Notes under the pieces: generated by a model
Databases searched by the model: none
Seen by the model: the letters and a program-made list of their open reading frames with translations, nothing else
Told to the model about the DNA's origin: nothing
Position numbers and translations under genes: made by a program
Assembly (NCBI RefSeq): GCF_029227915.1
Contig: NC_079877.1
Location: 33,011,851-33,075,850 of the forward strand
From: Hydractinia symbiolongicarpus
Lineage: Eukaryota > Cnidaria > Hydrozoa > Anthoathecata > Hydractiniidae
Direction of reading: 5' to 3'
DNA length: 64,000 nucleotides
Shown: positions 25,229 through 38,564 of the stretch, piece after piece
How positions within the stretch are numbered: the first letter of the stretch is position 1
Layout: every line of letters starts with the position of its first letter

Positions 25229-26410
25229 CAAACGATTTTTTAAATTTTTTTTTCACCACTAAAACGCATGAGACTTGTAGTTTTCAAAAATGTTTTCATT
25301 TTTGATGAGACGCTTAATGAAAGAGGTTTAATCGCCGGCAAACGAAAACCCGCGATTTCACGTAAATCCCGGGCTTGGCCCGTATAGTCACAAGTATACA
25401 AAGAAAGTAGCCTGTGAGTAAACTCATTTCCAGAACGATTTTTTAAATTATTTTTTCACCACTAAAACGCATAAGACTTGTAGTTTTCAAAAATGTTTTC
25501 ATTTTTGATGGGACGCTGAATAGAAGAAGTTTAATCGCCGGCACACGAAAACCCGCGATTTCCCGTAAATCCCGGACTGGGCCCGTATAGTCGAATGTAT
25601 ACAAAGAAGGTACCCAGGGTGTAAACTCATTTCCCGAACGATTTTTTAAATTTTTTTTCACCAGTAGAACGCATGAGACTTGTAGTTTTCAAAAATGTTT
25701 TCATTTTTGATGAGACGCTTGTTAAAAGAGGTTTAATCGCCGGCAAACAAAAACCCGCGATTTCCCGTAAATCCCGGGCTTGGCCCGTATAGTCAAAAGT
25801 ATACAAAGAAAGTACCCTGTGAGTAAACTCATTTCCAGAACGATTATTTAAATTATTTTTTCACTACTAAAACGCATAAGACTTGTAGTTTTCAGAAATG
25901 TTTTCATTCTTGATGAGACGCTTAATGAAAGTGGTTTAATCGCCGGCAAACGAAAACCCGCGATTTCCCGTAAATCCCGGCTTTGGTCCGTATAGTCGAT
26001 TGTATACAAAGAAAGTACCCTGTGAGTAAACTCATTTCCAAAACGATTTTTTAAAGTATCTTTTCACCACTAAAACGCATGAGACTTGTAGTTTTCAAAA
26101 ATGTTTTCATTTTTGATGAGACGCTGAATAAAAGAAGTTTAATTGCCGGCAAACGAAAACTCGCCATTTCCCGTAAACCCCGGACTCGGCCCGTATAGTC
26201 AAAAGTATACAAAGAAAGTACCCAGGGTGTAAACTCATTTTCCGAACGATTTTTAAAATTTTTTTTTCACCACTAGAACGCATGACGCTTGTAGTTTTCA
26301 AAAATGTTTTCATTTTTGATGAGACGCTTGTTAAAAGAGGTTTAATCGCCGGCAAACGAAAATCCGCGATTTCCCGTAAATCCCGGGCTTGGCCCGTATA
26401 GTCAAAAGTA
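25229..26410 (+). repeat. Transition stretch of mixed monomers
   Basis: Six monomers of types seen to the left (gatgggacgctgaata, cttgttaaaagagg, cttaatgaaagtgg). It has private changes such as gaatagaagaag near 25520, agtagcctgtg near 25408, gtcgattgtatac near 25995, and cgaaaactcgcc near 26155. No period above the monomer is evident. Confidence 0.6.
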
Positions 26411-28880
26411 TACAAAGAAAGTACCCTGTGAGTAAACTTATTTCCAGAACGATTATTTAAATTATTTTTTCACTACTAAAACGCATAAGACTTGTAGTTT
26501 TCAGAAATGTTTTCATTCTTGATGAGACGCTTAATGAAAGTGGTTTAATCGCCGGCAAACGAAAGCCCGCGATTTCCCGTAAATCCCGGCTTTGGCCCGT
26601 ATAGCCGAATGTATACAAAGAAAGTACCCTGTGAGTAAACTCATTTCCAAAACGATTTTTTAAAGTATCTTTTCACCACTAAAACGCATGAGACTTGTAG
26701 TTTTCAAAAATGTTTTCATTTTGGATGAGACGCTGAATAAAAGAAGTTTAATTGCCGGCAAACGTAAACCCGCCATTTCCTGAAACCCCGGACTCGGCCC
26801 GTGTAGTCGAAAGTATACAAAGAAAGTACCCAGGGTGTAAACTCATTTTCCGAACGATTTTTTAAATTTTTTTTTCACCACTAGAACGCATGACACTTGT
26901 AGTTTTCAAAAATGTTTTCCATTTGATGAGACGCTTATTGAAAGAGGTTTAATCGCCGGCAAATAAAAACCCGCGATTTCCCGTAAATCCCGGGCTTGGC
27001 CCGTATAGTCAAAAGTATACAAAGAAAGTACCCTGTGAGTAAACTCATTTCCAGAACGATTTTTAAAATTATTTTTTCACCACTAAAACGCATAAGACTT
27101 GTAGTTTTCAGAAATGTTTTCATTTTTGATGAGACGCTTAATGAAAGTGGTTTAATCGCCGGCAAACGAAAACCCGCGATTTCCCGTAAATCCCGGGTTT
27201 GGCCCGTATAGTCGAATGTATACAAAGAAAGTACCCTGTGAGTAAACTCATTTCCAAAACGATTTTTTAAATTTTTTTTTCACCACTAGAACGCATGACA
27301 CTTGTAGTTTTCAAAAATGTTTTCATTTTTGATGAGACGCTTGTTAAAAGAGGTTTAATCGCCGGCAAACAAAAACCCGCGATTTCCCGTTAATCCCGGG
27401 CTTGGCCCGTATAGTCAAAAGTATACAAAGAAAGTACCCTGTGAGTAAACTCATTTCCAGAACGATTATTTAAATTATTTTCTCACTACTAAAACGCATA
27501 AGACTTGTAGTTTTCAGAAATGTTTTCATTCTTGATGAGACGCTTAATGAAAGTGGTTTAATCGCCGGCAAACGAAAACCCGCGATTTCCCGTAAATCCC
27601 GGCTTTGGCCCGTATAGTCGAATGTATACAAAGAAAGTACCCTGTGAGTAAACTCATTTCCAAAACGATTTTTTAAAGTATCTTTTCACCACTAAAACGC
27701 ATGAGACTTGTAGTTTTCAAAAATGTTTTCATTTTTGATGAGACGCTGAATAAAAGAAGTTTAATCGCCGGCAAATGAAAACCCGCGATTTCCCGTAAAT
27801 CCCGGGCTTGGCCCGTATAGTCAAAAGTATACAAAGAAAGTACCCTGTGAGTAAACTCATTTCTAGAACGATTTTTAAAATTATTTTTTCACCACTAAAA
27901 CGCATAAGACTTGTAGTTTTCAGAAATGTTTTCATTTTTGATGAGACGCTTAATGAAAGTGGTTTAATCGCCGGCAAACGAAAACCCGCGATTTCCCGTA
28001 AATCCCGGGTTTGGCCCGTATAGTCAAAAGTATACAAAGAAGGTACCCAGGGTGTAAACTCATTTCCCGAACGATTTTTTAAATTATTTTTTCACCACTA
28101 AAACGCATGAGACTTGTAGTTTTCAAAAATGTTTTCATTCTTGATGAGACGCTTAATGAAAGTGGCTTAATCGCCGGCAAACGAAAACCCGCGCTTTCAC
28201 GTAAATCCCGGGCTTGGCCCGTATAGTCAAAAGTATACAAAGTAAGTACCCTGTGAGTAAACTCATTTCCCGAACGATTTTTTAAATTATTTTTTCACCA
28301 CTAAAACGCATAAGACTTGTAGTTTTCAAAAATGTTTTCATTTTTGATGGGACGCTGAATAAAAGTAGTTTAATCGCCGGCACACGAAAACCCGCGATTT
28401 CCCGTAAATTCCGTACTGGGCCCGTATAGTCGAATGTATACAGAAAAGGTACCCAGGGTGTAAACTCATTTCCCGAACGATTTTTTAAATTTTTTTTCAC
28501 CACTAGAACGCATGAGACTTGTAGTTTTTAAAAATGTTTTCATTTTTGATGGGACGCTGAATAAAAGTAGTTTAATCGCCGGCAAACGAAAACCCGCGAT
28601 TTCCCGTAAATCCCGGCTTTGGCCCGTATAGTCGAATGTATACAAAGAAAGTACCCTGTGAGTAAACTCATTTCCAAAACGATTTTTTAAAGTATCTTTT
28701 CACCACTAAAACGCACGAGACTTGTAGTTTTCAAAAATGTTTTCATTTTTGATGAGACGCTGAATAAAAGAAGTTTAATTGCCGGCAAACGAAAACCCGC
28801 CATTTCCCGTAAACCCCGGACTCGGCCCGTATAGTCAAAAGTATACAAAGAAAGTACCCAGGGAGTAAACTCATTTCCCA
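26410..28880 (+). repeat. 2.5-kb segment, left copy of a pair 15,286 bp apart
   Basis: Matches about 41696-44166 at offset 15286: the aaacgtaaac marker (26760 and 42046), cgaaagcccgcg (near 26563 and 41848), the hybrid monomer near 27720 and 43006, aaagtaagtaccc, gcgctttcacg, and the 244-bp join (28881 and 44167). The two copies frame the 1216-bp expansion. Confidence 0.8.
26683..26884 (+). repeat. Monomer subfamily 'aaacgtaaac / cctgaaacc', marker of the 1216-bp unit
   Basis: This 202-bp monomer has aaacgtaaacccgcc and a one-base deletion giving tttcctgaaaccccgg. The string aaacgtaaac occurs at 26760, 31791, 33007, 36171, 37387, 37791, 39616, 40020, 40830 and 42046 and nowhere else that I could find. 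The intervals 1216, 404, 1825, 810 and so on are all close to whole numbers of monomers, so this string is a clean tag for following that unit. Confidence 0.85.
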
Positions 28881-30290
28881 TGTATACAAAGAAAGTACCC
28901 TGTGAGTAAACACATTTCCAAAACGATTTTTTAAATGATCTTTTCACCACTAAAACGCATGAGACTTGTAGTTTTTAAAAATGTTTTCATTTTTGATGGG
29001 ACGCTGAATAAAAGTAGTTTAATCGCCGGCAAACGAAAACCCGCGATTTCCCGTAAATCCCGGCTTTGGCCCGTATAGTCGAATGTATACAAAGAAAGTA
29101 CCCTGTGAGTAAACTCATTTCCAAAACGATTTTTTAAAGTATCTTTTCACCACTAAAACGCACGAGACTTGTAGTTTTCAAAAATGTTTTCATTTTTGAT
29201 GAGACGCTGAATAAAAGAAGTTTAATTGCCGGCAAACGAAAACCCGCCATTTCCCGTAAACCCCGGACTCGGCCCGTATAGTCAAAAGTATACAAAGAAA
29301 GTACCCAGGGAGTAAACTCATTTCCCATGTATACAAAGAAAGTACCCTGTGAGTAAACACATTTCCAAAACGATTTTTTAAATTATCTTTTCACCACTAA
29401 AACGCATGAGACTTGTAGTTTTCAAAAATGTTTTCATTTTTGATGGGACGCTGAATAAAAGTAGTTTAATCGCCGGCACACGAAAACCCGCGATTTCCCG
29501 TAAATCCCGGACTGGGCCCGTATAGTCGAATGTATACAAAGAAGGTACCCAGGGTGTAAACTCATTTCCCGAACGATTTTTTAAATTTTTTTTTACCACT
29601 AGAACGCATGAGACTTGTAGTTTTTAAAAATGTTTTCATTTTTGATGGGACGCTGAATAAAAGTAGTTTAATCGCCGGCAAACGAAAACCCGCGATTTCC
29701 CGTAAATCCCGGCTTTGGCCCGTATAGTCGAATGTATACAAAGAAAGTACCCTGTGAGTAAACTCATTTCCAAAACGATTTTTTAAAGTATCTTTTCACC
29801 ACTAAAACGCACGAGACTTGTAGTTTTCAAAAATGTTTTCATTTTTGATGAGACGCTGAATAAAAGAAGTTTAATTGCCGGCAAACGAAAACCCGCCATT
29901 TCCCGTAAACCCCGGACTCGGCCCGTATAGTCAAAAGTATACAAAGAAAGTACCCAGGGAGTAAACTCATTTCCCATGTATACAAAGAAAGTACCCTGTG
30001 AGTAAACACATTTCCAAAACGATTTTTTAAATTATCTTTTCACCACTAAAACGCATGAGACTTGTAGTTTTCAAAAATGTTTTCATTTTTGATGGGACGC
30101 TGAATAAAAGAAGTTTAATCGCCTGCACTCGAAAACCCGCGATTTTCCGTAAATCCCGGACTGGGACCGTATAGTCAAAAGTATACAAATGAAGTACCCA
30201 GGGAGTAAACTCATTTCCCGAACGATTTTTTAAATTATTTTTTCACCACTACAACGCATGAGACTTGTAGTTTTCAAAAATGTTTTCATT
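28312..30290 (+). repeat. 2.0-kb segment, copy 1 (offset 5232)
   Basis: Matches 33544-35522. Contains 244-bp joins at 28881, 29328 and 29977, spaced 447 and 649 bp. Shared oddities are tacagaaaaggtac, ttaaatgatcttttc and a shortened T run followed by taccactag. Confidence 0.8.
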
Positions 30291-33240
30291 TTTGATGGGA
30301 CGCTGAATAAAAGTAGTTTAATCGCCGGCACACGAAAACCCGCGATTTCCCGTAAATCCCGGACTGGGCCCGTATAGTCGAATGTATACAAAGAAGGTAC
30401 CCAGGGTGTAAACTCATTTCCCGAACGATTTTTTAAATTTTTTTTTACCACTAGAACGCATGAGACTTGTAGTTTTTAAAAATGTTTTCATTTTTGATGG
30501 GACGCTGAATAAAAGTAGTTTAATCGCCGGCAAACGAAAACCCGCGATTTCCCGTAAATCCCGGCTTTGGCCCGTATAGTCGAATGTATACAAAGAAAGT
30601 ACCCTGTGAGTAAACTCATTTCCAAAACGATTTTTTAAAGTATCTTTTCACCACTAAAACGCACGAGACTTGTAGTTTTCAAAAATGTTTTCATTTTTGA
30701 TGAGACGCTGAATAAAAGAAGTTTAATTGCCGGCAAACGAAAACCCGCCATTTCCCGTAAACCCCGGACTCGGCCCGTATAGTCAAAAGTATACAAAGAA
30801 AGTACCCAGGGAGTAAACTCATTTCCCATGTATACAAAGAAAGTACCCTGTGAGTAAACACATTTCCAAAACGATTTTTTAAATTATCTTTTCACCACTA
30901 AAACGCATGAGACTTGTAGTTTTCAAAAATGTTTTCATTTTTGATGGGACGCTGAATAAAAGAAGTTTAATCGCCTGCACTCGAAAACCCGCGATTTTCC
31001 GTAAATCCCGGACTGGGACCGTATAGTCAAAAGTATACAAATGAAGTACCCAGGGAGTAAACTCATTTCCCGAACGATTTTTTAAATTATTTTTTCACCA
31101 CTACAACGCATGAGACTTGTAGTTTTCAAAAATGTTTTCATTCTTGATGAGACGCTTAATGAAAGAGGTTTAATCGCCGGCAAACGAAAACCCGCGATTT
31201 CACGTAAATCCCGGGCTTGGCCGGTATAGTCAAAAGTATACAAAGAAAGTACCATGTGAGTAAACTCATTTCCAGAACGATTTTTTAAATTATTTTTTCA
31301 CCAATAAAACGCATAAGACTTGTAGTTTTCAAAAATGTTTTCATTTTTGATGGGACGCTGAATAAAAGAAGTTTAATCGCCTGCACTCGAAAACCCGCGA
31401 TTTCCCGTAAATCCCGGGCTTGGCCCGTATAGTCAAAAGTATACAAAGAAAGTACCCTGTGAGTAAACTTATTTCCAGAACGATTATTTAAATTATTTTT
31501 TCACTACTAAAACGCATAAGACTTGTAGTTTTCAGAAATGTTTTCATTCTTGATGAGACGCTTAATGAAAGTGGTTTAATCGCCGGCAAACGAAATCCCG
31601 CGATTTCCCGTAAATCCCGGCTTTGGCCCGTATAGCCGAATGTATACAAAGAAAGTACCCTGTGAGTAAACTCATTTCCAAAACGATTTTTTAAAGTATC
31701 TTTTCACCACTAAAACGCATGAGACTTGTAGTTTTCAAAAATGTTTTCATTTTTGATGAGACGCTGAATAAAAGAAGTTTAATTGCCGGCAAACGTAAAC
31801 CCGCCATTTCCTGAAACCCCGGACTCGGCCCGTATAGTCGAAAGTATACAAAGAAAGTACCCAGGGTGTAAACTCATTTTCCGAACGATTTTTTAAATTT
31901 TTTTTTCACCACTAGAACGCATGACACTTGTAGTTTTCAAAAATGTTTTCCATTTGATGAGACGCTTATTGAAAGAGGTTTAATCGCCGGCAAATGAAAA
32001 CCCGCGATTTCCCGTAAATCCCGGGCTTGGCCCGTATAGTCAAAAGTATACAAAGAAAGTACCCTGTGAGTAAACTCATTTGCAGAACGATTTTTAAAAT
32101 TATTTTTTCGCCACTAAAACGCATAAGACTTGTAGTTTTCAGAAATGTTTTCATTTTTGATGAGACGCTTAATGAAAGTGGTTTAATCGCCGGCAAACGA
32201 AAACCCGCGATTTCCCGTAAATCCCGGGTTTGGCCCGTATAGTCGAATGTATACAAAGAAAGTACCCTGTGAGTAAACTCATTTCCAAAACGATTTTTTA
32301 AATTTTTTTTTCACCACTAGAACGCATGACACTTGTAGTTTTCAAAAATGTTTTCATTTTTGATGAGACGCTTGTTAAAAGAGGTTTAATCGCCGGCAAA
32401 CAAAAACCCGCGATTTCCCGTAAATCCCGGGCTTGGCCCGTATAGTCAAAAGTATACAAAGAAAGTACCCTGTGAGTAAACTCATTTCCAGAACGATTAT
32501 TTAAATTATTTTCTCACTACTAAAACGCATAAGACTTGTAGTTTTCAGAAATGTTTTCATTCTTGATGAGACGCTTAATGAAAGTGGTTTAATCGCCGGC
32601 AAACGAAAACCCGCGATTTCCCGTAAATCCCGGCTTTGGCCCGTATAGTCGAATGTATACAAAGAAAGTACCCTGTGAGTAAACTTATTTCCAGAACGAT
32701 TATTTAAATTATTTTTTCACTACTAAAACGCATAAGACTTGTAGTTTTCAGAAATGTTTTCATTCTTGATGAGACGCTTAATGAAAGTGGTTTAATCGCC
32801 GGCAAACGAAAGCCCGCGATTTCCCGTAAATCCCGGCTTTGGCCCGTATAGCCGAATGTATACAAAGAAAGTACCCTGTGAGTAAACTCATTTCCAAAAC
32901 GATTTTTTAAAGTATCTTTTCACCACTAAAACGCATGAGACTTGTAGTTTTCAAAAATGTTTTCATTTTTGATGAGACGCTGAATAAAAGAAGTTTAATT
33001 GCCGGCAAACGTAAACCCGCCATTTCCTGAAACCCCGGACTCGGCCCGTATAGTCGAAAGTATACAAAGAAAGTACCCAGGGTGTAAACTCATTTTCCGA
33101 ACGATTTTTTAAATTTTTTTTTCACCACTAGAACGCATGACACTTGTAGTTTTCAAAAATGTTTTCCATTTGATGAGACGCTTATTGAAAGAGGTTTAAT
33201 CGCCGGCAAATGAAAACCCGCGATTTCCCGTAAATCCCGG
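30255..33240 (+). repeat. 3.0-kb segment, copy 1 (offset 4380)
   Basis: Matches 34635-37620, including ggccggtatag, accatgtgag, caccaataaaacg and the 1216-bp unit. Differences are few: cgaaatcccg near 31593, tttgcagaacg near 32080, ttcgccacta near 32107. The left edge overlaps the 5232-bp segment, so this part of the array was copied more than once with different end points. Confidence 0.8.
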
Positions 33241-34222
33241 GCTTGGCCCGTATAGTCAAAAGTATACAAAGAAAGTACCCTGTGAGTAAACTCATTTCCA
33301 GAACGATTTTTAAAATTATTTTTTCACCACTAAAACGCATAAGACTTGTAGTTTTCAGAAATGTTTTCATTTTTGATGAGACGCTTAATGAAAGTGGTTT
33401 AATCGCCGGCAAACGAAAACCCGCGATTTCCCGTAAATCCCGGGTTTGGCCCGTATAGTCGAATGTATACAAAGAAAGTACCCTGTGAGTAAACTCATTT
33501 CCAAAACGATTTTTTAAATTTTTTTTTCACCACTAGAACGCATGACACTTGTAGTTTTCAAAAATGTTTTCATTTTTGATGGGACGCTGAATAAAAGTAG
33601 TTTAATCGCCGGCACACGAAAACCCGCGATTTCCCGTAAATTCCGGACTGGGCCCGTATAGTCGAATGTATACAGAAAAGGTACCCAGGGTGTAAACTCA
33701 TTTCCCGAACGATTTTTTAAATTTTTTTTCACCACTAGAACGCATGAGACTTGTAGTTTTTAAAAATGTTTTCATTTTTGATGGGACGCTGAATAAAAGT
33801 AGTTTAATCGCCGGCAAACGAAAACCCGCGATTTCCCGTAAATCCCGGCTTTGGCCCGTATAGTCGAATGTATACAAAGAAAGTACCCTGTGAGTAAACT
33901 CATTTCCAAAACGATTTTTTAAAGTATCTTTTCACCACTAAAACGCACGAGACTTGTAGTTTTCAAAAATGTTTTCATTTTTGATGAGACGCTGAATAAA
34001 AGAAGTTTAATTGCCGGCAAACGAAAACCCGCCATTTCCCGTAAACCCCGGACTCGGCCCGTATAGTCAAAAGTATACAAAGAAAGTACCCAGGGAGTAA
34101 ACTCATTTCCCATGTATACAAAGAAAGTACCCTGTGAGTAAACACATTTCCAAAACGATTTTTTAAATGATCTTTTCACCACTAAAACGCATGAGACTTG
34201 TAGTTTTTAAAAATGTTTTCAT
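31791..34222 (+). repeat. 1216-bp six-monomer unit at its clearest, tagged by aaacgtaaac
   Basis: The tags at 31791 and 33007 are 1216 bp apart (6 x 203 - 2, the two losses being the one-base deletions of the tagged monomer and its neighbour with ttttccatttg). The same spacing occurs at 36171-37387 and 40830-42046. The second unit here is interrupted near 33550 by the 5232-bp segment. Confidence 0.75.
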
Positions 34223-35522
34223 TTTTGATGGGACGCTGAATAAAAGTAGTTTAATCGCCGGCAAACGAAAACCCGCGATTTCCCGTAAATCCCGGCTTTG
34301 GCCCGTATAGTCGAATGTATACAAAGAAAGTACCCTGTGAGTAAACTCATTTCCAAAACGATTTTTTAAAGTATCTTTTCACCACTAAAACGCACGAGAC
34401 TTGTAGTTTTCAAAAATGTTTTCATTTTTGATGAGACGCTGAATAAAAGAAGTTTAATTGCCGGCAAACGAAAACCCGCCATTTCCCGTAAACCCCGGAC
34501 TCGGCCCGTATAGTCAAAAGTATACAAAGAAAGTACCCAGGGAGTAAACTCATTTCCCATGTATACAAAGAAAGTACCCTGTGAGTAAACACATTTCCAA
34601 AACGATTTTTTAAATTATCTTTTCACCACTAAAACGCATGAGACTTGTAGTTTTCAAAAATGTTTTCATTTTTGATGGGACGCTGAATAAAAGTAGTTTA
34701 ATCGCCGGCACACGAAAACCCGCGATTTCCCATAAATCCCGGACTGGGCCCGTATAGTCGAATGTATACAAAGAAGGTACCCAGGGTGTAAACTCATTTC
34801 CCGAACGATTTTTTAAATTTTTTTTTACCACTAGAACGCATGAGACTTGTAGTTTTTAAAAATGTTTTCATTTTTGATGGGACGCTGAATAAAAGTAGTT
34901 TAATCGCCGGCAAACGAAAACCCGCGATTTCCCGTAAATCCCGGCTTTGGCCCGTATAGTCGAATGTATACAAAGAAAGTACCCTGTGAGTAAACTCATT
35001 TCCAAAACGATTTTTTAAAGTATCTTTTCACCACTAAAACGCACGAGACTTGTAGTTTTCAAAAATGTTTTCATTTTTGATGAGACGCTGAATAAAAGAA
35101 GTTTAATTGCCGGCAAACGAAAACCCGCCATTTCCCGTAAACCCCGGACTCGGCCCGTATAGTCAAAAGTATACAAAGAAAGTACCCAGGGAGTAAACTC
35201 ATTTCCCATGTATACAAAGAAAGTACCCTGTGAGTAAACACATTTCCAAAACGATTTTTTAAATTATCTTTTCACCACTAAAACGCATGAGACTTGTAGT
35301 TTTCAAAAATGTTTTCATTTTTGATGGGACGCTGAATAAAAGAAGTTTAATCGCCTGCACTCGAAAACCCGCGATTTTCCGTAAATCCCGGACTGGGACC
35401 GTATAGTCAAAAGTATACAAATGAAGTACCCAGGGAGTAAACTCATTTCCCGAACGATTTTTTAAATTATTTTTTCACCACTACAACGCATGAGACTTGT
35501 AGTTTTCAAAAATGTTTTCATT
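33544..35522 (+). repeat. 2.0-kb segment, copy 2 (offset 5232)
   Basis: Counterpart of 28312-30290. It opens in a hybrid monomer: aacgcatgacac with the ctagaacg start of one subfamily runs into gatgggacgctgaata of another. It carries 244-bp joins at 34113, 34560 and 35209. Confidence 0.8.
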
Positions 35523-37620
35523 CTTGATGAGACGCTTAATGAAAGAGGTTTAATCGCCGGCAAACGAAAACCCGCGATTTCACGTAAATCCCGGGCTTGG
35601 CCGGTATAGTCAAAAGTATACAAAGAAAGTACCATGTGAGTAAACTCATTTCCAGAACGATTTTTTAAATTATTTTTTCACCAATAAAACGCATAAGACT
35701 TGTAGTTTTCAAAAATGTTTTCATTTTTGATGGGACGCTGAATAAAAGAAGTTTAATCGCCTGCACTCGAAAACCCGCGATTTCCCGTAAATCCCGGGCT
35801 TGGCCCGTATAGTCAAAAGTATACAAAGAAAGTACCCTGTGAGTAAACTTATTTCCAGAACGATTATTTAAATTATTTTTTCACTACTAAAACGCATAAG
35901 ACTTGTAGTTTTCAGAAATGTTTTCATTCTTGATGAGACGCTTAATGAAAGTGGTTTAATCGCCGGCAAACGAAAGCCCGCGATTTCCCGTAAATCCCGG
36001 CTTTGGCCCGTATAGCCGAATGTATACAAAGAAAGTACCCTGTGAGTAAACTCATTTCCAAAACGATTTTTTAAAGTATCTTTTCACCACTAAAACGCAT
36101 GAGACTTGTAGTTTTCAAAAATGTTTTCATTTTTGATGAGACGCTGAATAAAAGAAGTTTAATTGCCGGCAAACGTAAACCCGCCATTTCCTGAAACCCC
36201 GGACTCGGCCCGTATAGTCGAAAGTATACAAAGAAAGTACCCAGGGTGTAAACTCATTTTCCGAACGATTTTTTAAATTTTTTTTTCACCACTAGAACGC
36301 ATGACACTTGTAGTTTTCAAAAATGTTTTCCATTTGATGAGACGCTTATTGAAAGAGGTTTAATCGCCGGCAAATGAAAACCCGCGATTTCCCGTAAATC
36401 CCGGGCTTGGCCCGTATAGTCAAAAGTATACAAAGAAAGTACCCTGTGAGTAAACTCATTTCCAGAACGATTTTTAAAATTATTTTTTCACCACTAAAAC
36501 GCATAAGACTTGTAGTTTTCAGAAATGTTTTCATTTTTGATGAGACGCTTAATGAAAGTGGTTTAATCGCCGGCAAACGAAAACCCGCGATTTCCCGTAA
36601 ATCCCGGGTTTGGCCCGTATAGTCGAATGTATACAAAGAAAGTACCCTGTGAGTAAACTCATTTCCAAAACGATTTTTTAAATTTTTTTTTCACCACTAG
36701 AACGCATGACACTTGTAGTTTTCAAAAATGTTTTCATTTTTGATGAGACGCTTGTTAAAAGAGGTTTAATCGCCGGCAAACAAAAACCCGCGATTTCCCG
36801 TAAATCCCGGGCTTGGCCCGTATAGTCAAAAGTATACAAAGAAAGTACCCTGTGAGTAAACTCATTTCCAGAACGATTATTTAAATTATTTTCTCACTAC
36901 TAAAACGCATAAGACTTGTAGTTTTCAGAAATGTTTTCATTCTTGATGAGACGCTTAATGAAAGTGGTTTAATCGCCGGCAAACGAAAACCCGCGATTTC
37001 CCGTAAATCCCGGCTTTGGCCCGTATAGTCGAATGTATACAAAGAAAGTACCCTGTGAGTAAACTTATTTCCAGAACGATTATTTAAATTATTTTTTCAC
37101 TACTAAAACGCATAAGACTTGTAGTTTTCAGAAATGTTTTCATTCTTGATGAGACGCTTAATGAAAGTGGTTTAATCGCCGGCAAACGAAAGCCCGCGAT
37201 TTCCCGTAAATCCCGGCTTTGGCCCGTATAGCCGAATGTATACAAAGAAAGTACCCTGTGAGTAAACTCATTTCCAAAACGATTTTTTAAAGTATCTTTT
37301 CACCACTAAAACGCATGAGACTTGTAGTTTTCAAAAATGTTTTCATTTTTGATGAGACGCTGAATAAAAGAAGTTTAATTGCCGGCAAACGTAAACCCGC
37401 CATTTCCTGAAACCCCGGACTCGGCCCGTATAGTCGAAAGTATACAAAGAAAGTACCCAGGGTGTAAACTCATTTTCCGAACGATTTTTTAAATTTTTTT
37501 TTCACCACTAGAACGCATGACACTTGTAGTTTTCAAAAATGTTTTCCATTTGATGAGACGCTTATTGAAAGAGGTTTAATCGCCGGCAAATGAAAACCCG
37601 CGATTTCCCGTAAATCCCGG
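34635..37620 (+). repeat. 3.0-kb segment, copy 2 (offset 4380)
   Basis: Counterpart of 30255-33240. It ends sharply at 37620, where cccggctttggcccg replaces cccgggcttggcccg inside a monomer. Confidence 0.8.
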
Positions 37621-38564
37621 CTTTGGCCCGTATAGCCGAATGTATACAAAGAAAGTACCCTGTGAGTAAACTCATTTCCAAAACGATTTTTTAAAGTATC
37701 TTTTCACCACTAAAACGCATGAGACTTGTAGTTTTCAAAAATGTTTTCATTTTTGATGAGACGCTGAATAAAAGAAGTTTAATTGCCGGCAAACGTAAAC
37801 CCGCCATTTCCTGAAACCCCGGACTCGGCCCGTATAGTCGAAAGTATACAAAGAAAGTACCCAGGGTGTAAACTCATTTTCCGAACGATTTTTTAAATTT
37901 TTTTTTCACCACTAGAACGCATGACACTTGTAGTTTTCAAAAATGTTTTCCATTTGATGAGACGCTTATTGAAAGAGGTTTAATCGCCGGCAAATGAAAA
38001 CCCGCGATTTCCCGTAAATCCCGGGCTTGGCCCGTATAGTCAAAAGTATACAAAGAAAGTACCCTGTGAGTAAACTCATTTCCAGAACGATTTTTAAAAT
38101 TATTTTTTCACCACTAAAACGCATAAGACTTGTAGTTTTCAGAAATGTTTTCATTTTTGATGAGACGCCTAATGAAAGTGGTTTAATCGCCGGCAAACGA
38201 AAACCCGCGATTTCCCGTAAATCCCGGGTTTGGCCCGTATAGTCGAATGTATACAAAGAAAGTACCCTGTGAGTAAACTCATTTCCAAAACGATTTTTTA
38301 AATTTTTTTTTCACCACTAGAACGCATGACACTTGTAGTTTTCAAAAATGTTTTCATTTTTGATGAGACGCTTGTTAAAAGAGGTTTAATCGCCGGCAAA
38401 CAAAAACCCGCGATTTCCCGTAAATCCCGGGCTTGGCCCGTATAGTCAAAAGTATACAAAGAAAGTACCCTGTGAGTAAACTCATTTCCAGAACGATTAT
38501 TTAAATTATTTTCTCACTACTAAAACGCATAAGACTTGTAGTTTTCAGAAATGTTTTCATTCTT
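36336..38564 (+). repeat. 2229-bp HOR, copy 1
   Basis: Eleven monomers (11 x 203 - 4). It matches 38565-40793 at offset 2229. Contains the tags at 37387 and 37791, 404 bp apart, marking an internal two-monomer duplication. I noted one private change, gagacgcctaatg near 38168. Confidence 0.85.
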